A stretch of DNA of 64,000 nt from Chitinophaga eiseniae (GTDB taxonomy: Bacteria; Bacteroidota; Bacteroidia; Chitinophagales; Chitinophagaceae): positions 1,807,446 through 1,871,445 of the forward strand of contig NZ_JABAHZ010000001.1 in the NCBI RefSeq assembly GCF_012641265.1, read 5' to 3'. Position numbers and translations under genes: made by a program. Shown in pieces: positions 44,769 to 54,256 of this stretch. The first letter of the stretch is position 1. The number at the start of each line of letters is the position of its first letter. The notes below the pieces were generated by a model. It was not told the origin of the DNA. It was given only the letters and a program-made list of their open reading frames with translations, and did no database searches.

Positions 44769-46490
44769 TTACCGTTGGACACCGGAAGACGATGTAATGC
44801 TCACATCAGCGAATCGCCAGGCTTCGTCAAATGCTTGCTTAACCTCCCGTGCTTCGCCATTTTTTTTCTGAGAGATCAACGAATGATACAGCCCTATTAA
44901 TGCCCATCCATTCTTTTTCCAGCTTCGCAGATCCTCGCGGTACACCTGCTCCGCCTCCCTGTATTTTCCTGCATCCAGGAGCACGGCGCCCAGGTAATGT
45001 CTGACAGAAAAGAACCAGTCCGGCGGTTCATTATAATTCAGGTTGTCCTCTATCGCCACTGCTGCACGGAGCAAAGCAATGGAGATATCCGCCTGGCGTT
45101 GTTTTGTTGCTACCTCAGCAGATAATACTTTTACGGCTATCTGCACCAGGTCGGCTGTGGTATTAATATTCCAGATGGTCAGGTGCCGGAGCGAAGTATC
45201 ACGTGCGAGTGTTTCGAGGTGGCCCAATTCCTGCTGTGCCTCCTCCATTTTGTTCTTTCCCAAAAATGCCATGCCCCGCGCGTAACGCCAGATGGCCTGC
45301 GGATACACCAGGTCCTTCCCCGGTGCAGGAATAGCGAGAATGGTATCCCACATCCCGAATTTCACAGCCACGTAATACGGTATCGTGTAATAATGCTGTA
45401 GCGTACCCCATTCAGGTAAGCGCATGATATCTGTTGCCGTATGTTCCTGTAGTTTTTTGGCGGCCGCCCATGCCAGCGCCCCGTTGCCTTCCAGCGTAGC
45501 CGTAGCTGCCAGGAAATGGTAATTGTGCGGGTAATAGCCAAGCGGATATGCCCCCTGCGCATGGCAGGCAACCGTGTAAATGCTGTCTACCTCCACGGCA
45601 TGTACATTGGACAGGGACCCGGCATGATAATCACCCGTATTAATGTAGATATGCGAAGGCATGTGTGTTAAATGCCCCGATCCGGGCACCAGGGTATCCA
45701 ACAGCCGGGCGCTCGCCAGTGCCTTTTCAGGGGCCGCAGACGCCTCTATCGCATGAATATAAAAATGATGTGCCCCCGGATGCCGGGGATTGATTTTCAT
45801 CAGGTGCTCCAGCACTGCCAGCAATTCCGGCGTCCAGGTGCGGGGCTGCTTTGTTTTCTTGTCATATAAATCCCAGGGGTGAAGATCCATCAGGGCCTCT
45901 GCATACAAGGCACCAATATCAGCATCCGCCGGATACTGGTTATATACTTTCTTCATGGCCGCGGCATAAGCTATATCCAGGGGTCTTCGATCGGAAGGCG
46001 CCGGCATCTGATACCGGGAAGCCAGCGCGTTGATCAACGCCTTTTCCTTCGGCGTACAGTGCGCTGCCAGCAACCTGGCTTTAGTTACCGCCTCATAGGC
46101 CCGCTGGAAATGATCTTCTTCCATACCCGCATTGTAATTAGGTCCCAACACATAAGCAAAGCCCCAATACGCCATGGCACAGGCAGAATCCAGCCGTGCA
46201 GCCTCATAAAAAGACCGCGCCGCTTCTGCATGGTTAAAGCCATACGCCAACATCATTCCCTGGTTGAAATAATCCTGTGCAGCGGTACTGTTTGTGGTAA
46301 TCCTGAAATCGAGTCCTTTCAAGCCTTCCAGTTTAGGCGCCTTTTTGCCAGATGTATACCAGTCCTTGTCTGTTATCCTGGAAGTATAACAGGGAATATC
46401 AGGCGTCTTTTTACCCGTTGCAGGTTTGGTGCCGTTATTGCACGCAACGATGCATAAAATGGAGATAAGTGTTAGATAGTTAAATTTCAT
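44769..46490 (-). CDS. TPR-repeat lipoprotein
   Basis: A 573-residue lipoprotein (lipobox in ILCIVAC). It contains several TPR-like helical pairs (AAQDYFNQGMMLAYGFNHAE then AARSFYEAARLDSACAMAYW; AGKYREAEQVYREDL) and the phrase HLTHMPSHIYINTGDYH seen in a widespread family of TPR proteins of unknown role. It probably faces the periplasm as a scaffold or binding protein. It is isolated from its neighbours by 168 bp on the left-reading side. Confidence 0.72.
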   Translation of the reverse strand: MKFNYLTLISILCIVACNNGTKPATGKKTPDIPCYTSRITDKDWYTSGKKAPKLEGLKGLDFRITTNSTAAQDYFNQGMMLAYGFNHAEAARSFYEAARLDSACAMAYWGFAYVLGPNYNAGMEEDHFQRAYEAVTKARLLAAHCTPKEKALINALASRYQMPAPSDRRPLDIAYAAAMKKVYNQYPADADIGALYAEALMDLHPWDLYDKKTKQPRTWTPELLAVLEHLMKINPRHPGAHHFYIHAIEASAAPEKALASARLLDTLVPGSGHLTHMPSHIYINTGDYHAGSLSNVHAVEVDSIYTVACHAQGAYPLGYYPHNYHFLAATATLEGNGALAWAAAKKLQEHTATDIMRLPEWGTLQHYYTIPYYVAVKFGMWDTILAIPAPGKDLVYPQAIWRYARGMAFLGKNKMEEAQQELGHLETLARDTSLRHLTIWNINTTADLVQIAVKVLSAEVATKQRQADISIALLRAAVAIEDNLNYNEPPDWFFSVRHYLGAVLLDAGKYREAEQVYREDLRSWKKNGWALIGLYHSLISQKKNGEAREVKQAFDEAWRFADVSITSSSGVQR

Positions 46491-46658
46491 CAGGAGCTTA
46501 TTTGGTGATTAACTACTTGGTAAGCCCTGCATTACTTTTTTGAACAGAATAGGTATCGTGTATTAGCCTCTGCTAAAATACAAAAGAAATATCAACCTGG
46601 GATAAATTCTTATAGCCTGCAGCTACATAGCAACAGGCGATTTACAATAGTGCTGCCC

Positions 46659-47741
46659 TTATTTGCTGGTTTTACTCCCGGTAAACGATAAGTTTTTCGA
46701 AAAGAATTGCAGCATTTTTTCTTCAATCCGTTTTCCTACCCGGTTGATATGGTCGCCGTCATAAATTTCGAATGAATGGGCAATGCCATATTTATTTAAC
46801 TCGCCATCCAGTTTTTCGATACTCGCCGCAATACCTTTGTCCTTATCTCCTGCATCGAAGGCCACTGCTTTTAACTTCCTGATGTTGTAGATGTATTGGT
46901 CCAAATTATTCAATGGGCGATTGGCATCCCACTTATGCAGCACTTCCGGCCGCAAGTTGCCGTCTTTTATGGGAAGATCCAGGTAGAACGGAGGATTTAC
47001 CGGATTAGGCGACCATGCGGCAGCTGAGGCAAAGAGCGCCTTTGTGAAAAAATCAGCCTTTTTGAACTCATCAATCGTTTTAATACTATCGGCACGAAGG
47101 AACTGTGAAGTCATCGCTGTTGCAGGTTCATCAGGAGAGTTCAGGCAACAGGGACTCAACAGGTAAACCGCCGAAAATACGTCAGGGTTCTTTTCGCCGA
47201 TCCGGAAGGCGCCATAACCGCCCATAGAATGACCGCAGATCCCCCTGCTTTCTTTTGCCGGAAGCGTACGGTAATGACTGTCGACGTAACTTACCAGTTC
47301 CCGGGCAACAAAATCCTCCCAATTCCCTGTTGTAACAGAATTGGAATACATACTGCCCTGAAAAAGCGTATAGGCGTCGGGGGTAACAATAATCATTTCG
47401 TGGGCCGGATCTTTAGCAAATGCGGTATCCAGGATAACAGGCAACGTCATCCAATGTTGCTGGAATCCAAATACCTTGGCATCGTTGTCCGTATAACCGT
47501 GCAGGAAGTAAACAACAGGATATCGTTTCTTACTTTCGGATTGATAACCGGCAGGTAAATAAATGGATACATAACGGTTGGCACTGTCACCGCTGAGATT
47601 TCCATCCAACAGTTTACTGTGGATTTTTATCCGTTGTACTGTGCCGCGTGTTTTCTCTTTATATTGTGCTAAACCAGGTGTTGTATATAACGATACCAGG
47701 CAGAAGATGGCCAAACTAAAGATAGTTTTGTTTCTTATCAT
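46659..47741 (-). CDS. Secreted esterase, esterase D / CE1-like alpha/beta hydrolase
   Basis: A 360-residue protein with a signal peptide (ending GLA-Q). The catalytic elbow is GHSMGGYGAFR with Ser172; YPVVYFLHGYTDND gives the oxyanion region and DGDHINRVG a late histidine. It belongs to the putative esterase (esterase D, feruloyl/acetyl esterase-like) group. The substrate could be a plant ester, a glycan ester or a peptide; sequence alone does not decide. It is divergent from the DUF1835-like gene. Confidence 0.8.
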   Translation of the reverse strand: MIRNKTIFSLAIFCLVSLYTTPGLAQYKEKTRGTVQRIKIHSKLLDGNLSGDSANRYVSIYLPAGYQSESKKRYPVVYFLHGYTDNDAKVFGFQQHWMTLPVILDTAFAKDPAHEMIIVTPDAYTLFQGSMYSNSVTTGNWEDFVARELVSYVDSHYRTLPAKESRGICGHSMGGYGAFRIGEKNPDVFSAVYLLSPCCLNSPDEPATAMTSQFLRADSIKTIDEFKKADFFTKALFASAAAWSPNPVNPPFYLDLPIKDGNLRPEVLHKWDANRPLNNLDQYIYNIRKLKAVAFDAGDKDKGIAASIEKLDGELNKYGIAHSFEIYDGDHINRVGKRIEEKMLQFFSKNLSFTGSKTSK

Positions 47742-47910
47742 AATAGCTGTAATAAGGGGTTTAGTCGGTTTGAAGATACTTAAACCCGAATATAAATATT
47801 AAACGTCTTTCATACAATAATAATTTTGTCCCTTCGACAAAATATCTATATACCAATCAATCTTATTTTATTATATTCATATTATATCTGCGCCTCTATA
47901 CATTTATTTC

Positions 47911-48684
47911 ATGAAAGATTTACACCTCACCACCTTATTAAGTACAGCGGGTACCCTTCGTAGCGCCATCAGTAAAAAACTGCTCACAGGAGAAGCATTG
48001 GGTTTCGACGAGTGCCCCGGATTAGGTCCTTTGGACGACGGCCCAAAAAGGATTCAATATTTGCGGGGACTCATTTTTGACAATGGTATGAGCAACCTCT
48101 CCCACCACAGCGATGCCTTTGAAATCTGGCGTAATTTACAGCAGCGTGTACACGATCTCCCAGTTGATCGCGTAGTTATCTGGGCAGGCAGCGACGTGAA
48201 TGATTATGTGTTTGTGCGTATGGTATGCTGGTGGCTAAAAACTGCTTCCGTTGACCTTTGGCTGGTGCAGCCCCCTCCACATCATGACAACTCCTGCCTT
48301 TATGTATACAGCGATACTGAACTGGCGCCCCATATTACACAGGCCAGGCAGCTGGATGCCGCCACACGGAATGAGCTGGCTGCCGAATACGAAAGAATTG
48401 TGGCCCGGCCGGAACTATTACGGGAGTGTGACGAGAACGGTCAGCTACTTTTTCTTGACCTATCCACACATGATGAGGAAATTTTAGGATACTGTCACCC
48501 AACACGATGGAGATCAGCCGTGCGGATTGTAGGGCAAACAATGGGGTTTAGCAATCCCCGAAACCCGGTGAATGAAGTTTTAGTCAGTGGAAGGATTAAG
48601 GCGCTTGTGGACGCAGGTAAATTAAAAGCAAGAGGCGATATCACTTCGATGAGGACATTTGAAGTGAAGCGGTCCAGTATCTGA
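47911..48684 (+). CDS. DUF1835/DUF3658-like protein
   Basis: A 257-residue cytosolic protein. The central IWAGSDVNDYVFVRMVCWWL segment and the C-terminal RRWRSAVRIVGQTMG-like helix (here TRWRSAVRIVGQTMG) resemble DUF1835 and DUF3658 proteins. No enzymatic role is known. It is monocistronic with a short AT-rich upstream region. Confidence 0.6.
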   Translation: MKDLHLTTLLSTAGTLRSAISKKLLTGEALGFDECPGLGPLDDGPKRIQYLRGLIFDNGMSNLSHHSDAFEIWRNLQQRVHDLPVDRVVIWAGSDVNDYVFVRMVCWWLKTASVDLWLVQPPPHHDNSCLYVYSDTELAPHITQARQLDAATRNELAAEYERIVARPELLRECDENGQLLFLDLSTHDEEILGYCHPTRWRSAVRIVGQTMGFSNPRNPVNEVLVSGRIKALVDAGKLKARGDITSMRTFEVKRSSI

Positions 48685-48765
48685 AAACCAATGACATCGC
48701 CGCACGCCTTCTTCTCATCGGGTTAGTCTGAAAATAAAACAATCCCTTGCTATAATAGGCAAGCC

Positions 48766-48930
48766 TTATTCTCCCTTGCGGATCAAGCTTATCAATCCTT
48801 CATTTTCAATAATGATCATCCCATGGCGATCCGTAGTAATACCTGTTTTCAACTGATAAGTATACCTGGGCACATTACCTTCCATGATGGTGGGCAAGTA
48901 TAAAAATTGATAATCCCGTATCCGGATAGT
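48766..48930 (-). pseudogene. C-terminal relic of a MutS-family ATPase gene
   Basis: On the minus strand, 54 codons end at TAA (48766-48768) and read, in part, FLYLPTIMEGNVPRYTYQL and GITTDRHGMIIIENEGLI. This TYxL...GIT-x-DRHGM-x-IIxNEG pattern is the C-terminal end of Bacteroidota MutS-family proteins as I recall them. An in-frame TAA immediately upstream and a hairpin at 48929-48962 cut it off; no Walker motifs or clamp domain remain in the window. It looks like what is left after a deletion. Confidence 0.5.
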
Positions 48931-48962
48931 TTAAGCGGAGCGGTAGTCCCCTCCGCTTAAAC
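48929..48962. terminator. 12-bp perfect hairpin beyond the phosphatase stop
   Basis: Arms 48929-48940 and 48951-48962 are exact reverse complements with a 10-nt loop, 2 bp beyond the phosphatase stop codon. There is no T-run, so it may be an RNA end-stabiliser as well as a terminator. Confidence 0.6.
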
Positions 48963-48964
48963 AG

Positions 48965-49774
48965 TTAGTTAGTATACTTCTCTTTCAGGATCGCCCGCTC
49001 CTTTTCACCAATACCCAACTCTTTCTCAAAGAAATTTTCTACCGTACCATATTTACCTTTAATAGCGCTGAAAAAGCTATGCAGTAGTTCTGGTTTCAGT
49101 TCTAATGCCTTGCGGATGGTTTCCTCATCAAGACCGGTATTTTGCTGTAAACCCTGGAACATCCGTTTATTCATCGGCAGCAGGTATACGTTGCTGGCGG
49201 TAAAGTCGGCCTCAATGGTTTCCTGCGGTACGCCCAGTGCGTAAAGAAACAAAGCAGTAGCCATACCGGTTCTGTCGCGGCCGCCGGTGCAATGATACAT
49301 GATGGATTCATTGGCAGGGAGCACCAGCAGTTTCTGGAACAAGGGTTTATAACGATCGCCCAGGTATTGGGTATTACCGTAAAACTTCTCCAGGAAATCG
49401 CCTTTCTTAATAACTGCTGCCATTTGCGCCACACCGGGGAGGCTATCGCTTCCTGCGGGGCATAAGAGGTAATCTGTTTCGGGCAACAAATGATCCGGCG
49501 CCGCAGCGGCTTCTTTCACGCCACGGAAATCAATCACCGTATGAATATGCTTTTGTTCCAGCACCCGGAGATCCTGGTCTGTTAAGTGGCTTACATCAGC
49601 AGAGCGGAATACCTTTCCCCATGCTACTTTTTTACCATCGTTTGTTTTATATCCTCCCACATCGCGGAAGTTCACCGTTCCCTGCATGCGTACTACCCGT
49701 TGAGCGCTATCAGCTAACTGCGCAAAAGTTGTTCCTGGTATGGCCATCGCCAGTACCCACATTATTCTTTTCAT
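48965..49774 (-). CDS. Secreted tyrosine-protein phosphatase (Y_phosphatase3/LpPTP type)
   Basis: A 269-residue protein with a signal peptide (MKRIMWVLAMAIPGTTFA-Q). The CX5R catalytic loop is HCTGGRDRTG near residues 162-171, and VNFRDVGGYKTNDGKKV then GKVFRSADVSHLT is the family opening. It is probably a periplasmic or exported phosphatase acting on phosphotyrosine or phospholipid-like substrates. The ATG at 49774 is chosen over a long in-frame N-terminal extension without signal-like character. Confidence 0.85.
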   Translation of the reverse strand: MKRIMWVLAMAIPGTTFAQLADSAQRVVRMQGTVNFRDVGGYKTNDGKKVAWGKVFRSADVSHLTDQDLRVLEQKHIHTVIDFRGVKEAAAAPDHLLPETDYLLCPAGSDSLPGVAQMAAVIKKGDFLEKFYGNTQYLGDRYKPLFQKLLVLPANESIMYHCTGGRDRTGMATALFLYALGVPQETIEADFTASNVYLLPMNKRMFQGLQQNTGLDEETIRKALELKPELLHSFFSAIKGKYGTVENFFEKELGIGEKERAILKEKYTN

Positions 49775-50067
49775 ATTACATCGTATTTTTTGTGTGCAGT
49801 AATAGCGATGTGTTAATGGTATAAAAATGTGATCCATGTGAAGGTATTTTTCAGCAAAGGTGAACATTGTTAACAATGTGCCCGACCACGTCCAACTACG
49901 ACTACGTGTATACGTATTTTCCGGTTTAAACGTACTTACTTCTATTGAAAATCAACACCTTAACATGTATTACGAAATCATTACCAAATGGGGAGATGAC
50001 GGGAAGAAACGGCCATTTAACATTGCGTTAATATTGGTTTTATACTTTCGATGGCATATCCGCGCAC

Positions 50068-51180
50068 ATGATTTATGTTATTGCCATCGGAGCATTTCAG
50101 GCGTTAACCGGTGTAGCTTTACTAAGTAGCAGTAAACTGCGTAGCAAGGCAGACTACCTGCTGATCTTATTGTTGTGCTGTATTGCCACGCACCTTGCTA
50201 TTAAATTCTGTATCTATTCTTTTGTGAACGACCCGGAAGTTCGTACACAGATGAATACCTTTATTGGCTTTTGTTACGGGCCACTACTCTACCTGTATGC
50301 CTGTCAGCGGCAGAATACGGCATTTATACCGGCATCGCGGTGGTATGTTTTCCTCCCATTTATATTTGGTGCGATAGGTTATCTTACGGTGATGTGCGTG
50401 CTCTTATGGTCTGCGGAAGCTGGTCATGCGGTGCTGTATTATTATAATGAATCCACCACCTGGGCCATGATGCTGCTGGGGTTTCTTTTCCCGGGGCTAT
50501 CCCTCCGCATTGCAAAGCGTTTACCGGATATGCCACAGGAAAAGAAACTGATCAACTATATCAGTTATTTGTTGGGAACGATCAGCATTATTTCAATAGG
50601 ATTTAAAACGGCCCAATCGCTTCACCTGCTGCATGGCCCGTATAATATTGTTTGCCGGGATATCGTATACTCCCTGCTGGTGCTCATATGCCTCATGATC
50701 ATCCGCTACAAATATGTGGGTATTATGGGATCACCGCCAGCCAAAGCAGACACGCCACCCATAACAACGGAGATACCCCCTCCCCGTAAAATGCAGCTCA
50801 GTACCGAAGACCAAAAGCAGGTATTGCAATTGCTGGATGCGCATCTCCATAAAACAAAAATATATACGGATACGGAGCTTAACCTCGACAAACTTGCGCA
50901 GGGAACAGGCATCAGCAAATATCATATTTCAGAAACCCTGAACAGCTATGCCGGCAAATCGTTCTACCAATACGTCAATGAGTGGCGCATCCGGCGGGCC
51001 ATGGAGCAAATCCGCTTTATGAACGAAAAGGCCTTGCCGGTGAATGTGCTGACATTGGCATATGATTGCGGCTTTAAGGCGAAATCATCTTTTAACCAGT
51101 ATTTTAAAAAGATCACGGGGCTTACACCGACGGAATATATTAAATCATTGGTGGAGCCTGGTGTGACGGTGCAGGAGTAG
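50068..51180 (+). CDS. Membrane-bound AraC family transcriptional regulator
   Basis: A 370-residue protein with about seven transmembrane helices in the first 220 residues (for example YLLILLLCCIATHLAIKFCI) and a C-terminal AraC double helix-turn-helix (LNLDKLAQGTGISKYHISET; VLTLAYDCGFKAKSSFNQYF; TGLTPTEYIKSL). Such membrane AraC proteins sense at the envelope and bind DNA directly. The target is unknown; it is convergent with the SF1 helicase gene. Confidence 0.85.
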   Translation: MIYVIAIGAFQALTGVALLSSSKLRSKADYLLILLLCCIATHLAIKFCIYSFVNDPEVRTQMNTFIGFCYGPLLYLYACQRQNTAFIPASRWYVFLPFIFGAIGYLTVMCVLLWSAEAGHAVLYYYNESTTWAMMLLGFLFPGLSLRIAKRLPDMPQEKKLINYISYLLGTISIISIGFKTAQSLHLLHGPYNIVCRDIVYSLLVLICLMIIRYKYVGIMGSPPAKADTPPITTEIPPPRKMQLSTEDQKQVLQLLDAHLHKTKIYTDTELNLDKLAQGTGISKYHISETLNSYAGKSFYQYVNEWRIRRAMEQIRFMNEKALPVNVLTLAYDCGFKAKSSFNQYFKKITGLTPTEYIKSLVEPGVTVQE

Positions 51181-51202
51181 CTCCCGGGGCCAGGTTATGA
51201 CG

Positions 51203-54200
51203 TTATAACGCCCTGGCGAGTGTTTCAAAATATAATTGACGTCCCCAAAGCGTTTTATTGCCTATCACATAAACCCGCCTTTGCGCCCTTGTTAACGCAA
51301 CATTCAGCAGATTAGGCTTTTGGGCGGCCCACGCCCTGGCTCCCTCTGCATTTGGATCACTGCCCAATATTAAAAATACTACTTCTGCTTCCTTCCCCTG
51401 GAAAGTATGGATGGTACCAACGGAAACATTTTCAATACCTCGTAACCTACTTTTGCATTCATTTGCTACTGCAACAAAAGGGGAAATAACATAGATTCTT
51501 TTCTTCCTGTCAAAACCATTTTTTAACAAGACTTCTATTTTCTCCCGCAACAATAACACTTCCTCCTCAATTACATGCCTGATACCGGAAGACCGTCCCT
51601 CCACCTGGAACCAGCAGGATGGACCAATGTATGGCGCTTCTTTGCGCTCTATGCATACTTTCACCATCTGTCCATTATACGCGATCTGGTTGGCAATCCG
51701 GAACATTGGATCATCACATCGTCTGTGTGCTCGCAGTGGAAAGCCCGTCCAAATACTTTCTTCATTATTTGTACGTATATACGTTCCCGGTTGAGATATC
51801 CTGTCGGCCAGTATTTGTACCGAGCTGCTTATGGGATTCCAGGTATCCTCCACCTGGTATTGATGATTTAACTTATACACCAGGTTCGGCGGAATCGTCA
51901 GCACCGGTTCTATCTGAAGGGGATCTCCAACAATAGCGCACCTTTGGGCGCGCCAGATGATACCTACTGCAGACTGTGGGGTTGCCTGTCCTGCTTCGTC
52001 CAGTAACAACCAGCCTAAACCATCTTTACCTATTGAAGAGAAAAGTCTGCTTACGGAGGCCAGGGTTGTAGACACTACCGGTACACAAAAGAAGAAAGTA
52101 TTCCAAAAGTTGCAGGCGATAGATTCCTTCACAGTCCCCCTACCGGTAAGCAAGTCAAAAAAGACTTTTAGATTATTCCTAAACATCTTGGCGTTAGCGA
52201 GTATTGCATACTTATGCAGTTCGAGGCTTTTCAGGAATATATCGCTTCTTAGTTTATTAATTTGTTCAGATGCATAAGGGGTGCGCAGGTGTACGTCGGC
52301 TATTGGCGCAAAATAGAAGTTTTCGTCAACGAGATTATCGTTTGATATACCGTACTCCTCACTAAGTTGTGATTTAAACTGCTGATACTTTTCGACGACT
52401 AATTTTAATTCCTGCTGTCTCCTTTCAATTTCATCTTCTTTCCTCTTATTTCCAGTTAGTGCAGCTTTTATTGTTGTGCTGTTCTTTTCAAGGGCTCGTT
52501 TTTTATTGACGGCTGCAGCTTCCTCTTGGAGATACTGGTCATTAACCGCTTTCCATTGTTTGTATTGCGTCGTACCCAATAGTTTCTTCCACCAGAAAAA
52601 AGAAGGTTTTTGCAGGCCGGATAGTTTTTTTAACCGTTCAATATCCCCGATATCTTCTATTACAGCTTTGTACTGCAAGTCTATCTCCGCAAGTTCGTCT
52701 TCGAGGGATTTGCTTTCCTCTTCCAATTGCTCCAGTATATCTTCATTCTTATTATAATCTGCCAGTGCCTGGAGATAGGATTGTAATAGCTCATGAAAAG
52801 ATCCTGACTTTTGCTGAAAATCTTCAAAAGCGGTTAATAATTCGCGAAGCTCGGAACGACATGCCGCATATCGCTCACGGTAAACAGGTGTTTGATCCCC
52901 GCCATTATAAACCGACCACAGTATATCCTCAAATCCTGCCGCCGCCTCCGTGGATGCCCAGAAGTGCTGCTTAAACTTATACCGGTTTTCACTATTGCCC
53001 AATGCAGCACTCAATATCCCCCACGCCTCTGTATCAACCAGCCTGGCGGCTACTGTGGAAAAATGGTCTGCCGCTGAAAATACAGTACGGTCGATGGCCG
53101 TTGCCGCAGGCAGCTCCTTGGTTATATTCTCAATAGCGGAATTATTATTACTGGCAACAACGATGCCTGTCCCCCCTGCTATTTTAGGGTTGATCGTATA
53201 TGTATGCCATACATATCCATCTTCCCGGGTAATTTTTTTGTAGGCCCCAAATAAATCGGCAACATCGCAAGACAGCATCTTTTGGGCTCTTGAAACAATA
53301 ATATCTGCCACCACGTCTTTTAGCAAGGTAGTTTTACCTGTACCCGGGGGACCGTTTACCCCCTGGATACCTTCTTTGGGTTGTAGTGCAAGGATACTAT
53401 TAACGGCGCCAAGTTGAGCGGTATACATGCCATATTGTACCGGCGATGGCCATCGGCCAGGAGACATTAGTTTTGGATGAACCCAATTCACCAGATATTC
53501 CCTTTCGTTGATCAGATCCTGGCGATGGCCCGTATGAATGTCGGTTTGCAGATATTGGCTGAGGGAATTATTAAAATAGCCGGGATTCTCCAAAAGTTTA
53601 TCCAGATCTTCCAGGTAAAAGCTATTCAGAAAATTGGTATCCGGTTGTGCGTCTTTATGCATCTCTTGTGAGAAGATACGTAGCTTTATTGGTCCTTGTA
53701 CCCAATCACACAATCCCGCCAGGTAAGTTATTTCTTTCCTGATTCCCGCCCAGTTAACCTGAGGGCCTTTTCGCTTCTTTTGCTTCCCCCCTGCGTCTTC
53801 ATCTGGCTCCTCCGATACCGGTGGCAAGTCATATCGCAGTTCAAATTCCAGCATAGCTGTATTAAGCAGCTCCTTCACATTGGCAAGGCCCTCCTTTTCT
53901 TTCAGGCATCGTAAACCGAAGATATAGGCAGCTGGAAGATAGCTTTGTTGATCAGGGCAACCGTTTTCATCCAAAGTGAGCGCCGCAAGACAAGTATAGC
54001 CAGTAACAGGTTGTTCATAATCTGCTTCAGGAGCGTTGGTCTTCAATCTCTCATAGATACAGTCTATTACCTGCTTTTTGGGAATATACCCGAAAAGCAG
54101 GGTGTGCTGCCAGGTATAATCTTGGCGGGCAGCAGCTCTGTCATTGTACCAGGACAAAGGATCTTCGTCCGATATAAACTTGAAATCCTTTTTAACATCA

Positions 54201-54256
54201 GGTAAATTGAAAATTTCAATGTCTCGCCAGAACTTGAGAATATTTTGTTGTTTCAA
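51203..54256 (-). CDS. Superfamily 1 (UPF1/DNA2-like) helicase with long coiled-coil insert
   Basis: A 1017-residue protein. An unrecognised N-terminal domain (1-270, opening ILKFWRDIEIFNLPD) precedes Walker A NGPPGTGKTTLL (about 301-312). A coiled coil (about 500-640, rich in Glu and Lys) separates motif I from Walker B LLLDEAGQATPQ (about 750), motif III GDPLQIEPV, motif V VSVGTIHTFQGKEAEVV and motif VI NVALTRAQRRVYVIG. It has the full set of SF1 motifs. It starts with TTG (54254-54256), since an in-frame stop lies just upstream and no ATG precedes the conserved opening. The biological role is unknown; relatives include defence-associated helicases. Confidence 0.85.
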   Translation of the reverse strand: MKQQNILKFWRDIEIFNLPDVKKDFKFISDEDPLSWYNDRAAARQDYTWQHTLLFGYIPKKQVIDCIYERLKTNAPEADYEQPVTGYTCLAALTLDENGCPDQQSYLPAAYIFGLRCLKEKEGLANVKELLNTAMLEFELRYDLPPVSEEPDEDAGGKQKKRKGPQVNWAGIRKEITYLAGLCDWVQGPIKLRIFSQEMHKDAQPDTNFLNSFYLEDLDKLLENPGYFNNSLSQYLQTDIHTGHRQDLINEREYLVNWVHPKLMSPGRWPSPVQYGMYTAQLGAVNSILALQPKEGIQGVNGPPGTGKTTLLKDVVADIIVSRAQKMLSCDVADLFGAYKKITREDGYVWHTYTINPKIAGGTGIVVASNNNSAIENITKELPAATAIDRTVFSAADHFSTVAARLVDTEAWGILSAALGNSENRYKFKQHFWASTEAAAGFEDILWSVYNGGDQTPVYRERYAACRSELRELLTAFEDFQQKSGSFHELLQSYLQALADYNKNEDILEQLEEESKSLEDELAEIDLQYKAVIEDIGDIERLKKLSGLQKPSFFWWKKLLGTTQYKQWKAVNDQYLQEEAAAVNKKRALEKNSTTIKAALTGNKRKEDEIERRQQELKLVVEKYQQFKSQLSEEYGISNDNLVDENFYFAPIADVHLRTPYASEQINKLRSDIFLKSLELHKYAILANAKMFRNNLKVFFDLLTGRGTVKESIACNFWNTFFFCVPVVSTTLASVSRLFSSIGKDGLGWLLLDEAGQATPQSAVGIIWRAQRCAIVGDPLQIEPVLTIPPNLVYKLNHQYQVEDTWNPISSSVQILADRISQPGTYIRTNNEESIWTGFPLRAHRRCDDPMFRIANQIAYNGQMVKVCIERKEAPYIGPSCWFQVEGRSSGIRHVIEEEVLLLREKIEVLLKNGFDRKKRIYVISPFVAVANECKSRLRGIENVSVGTIHTFQGKEAEVVFLILGSDPNAEGARAWAAQKPNLLNVALTRAQRRVYVIGNKTLWGRQLYFETLARAL

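Noticed and set aside
45879..46457. 192-codon plus-strand frame opposite the TPR lipoprotein gene
   Set aside because: No domain or signal; the minus strand carries an unambiguous lipoprotein with TPR repeats.
49860..50129. 89-codon plus-strand frame overlapping the start of the membrane AraC gene
   Set aside because: It overlaps the clear AraC start in another frame and has no protein-like features.
51189..51217. Hairpin GCCAGG/CCTGGC between the AraC and helicase genes
   Set aside because: It overlaps the last helicase codons, has a short interrupted stem and no T-run; not convincing as a terminator.
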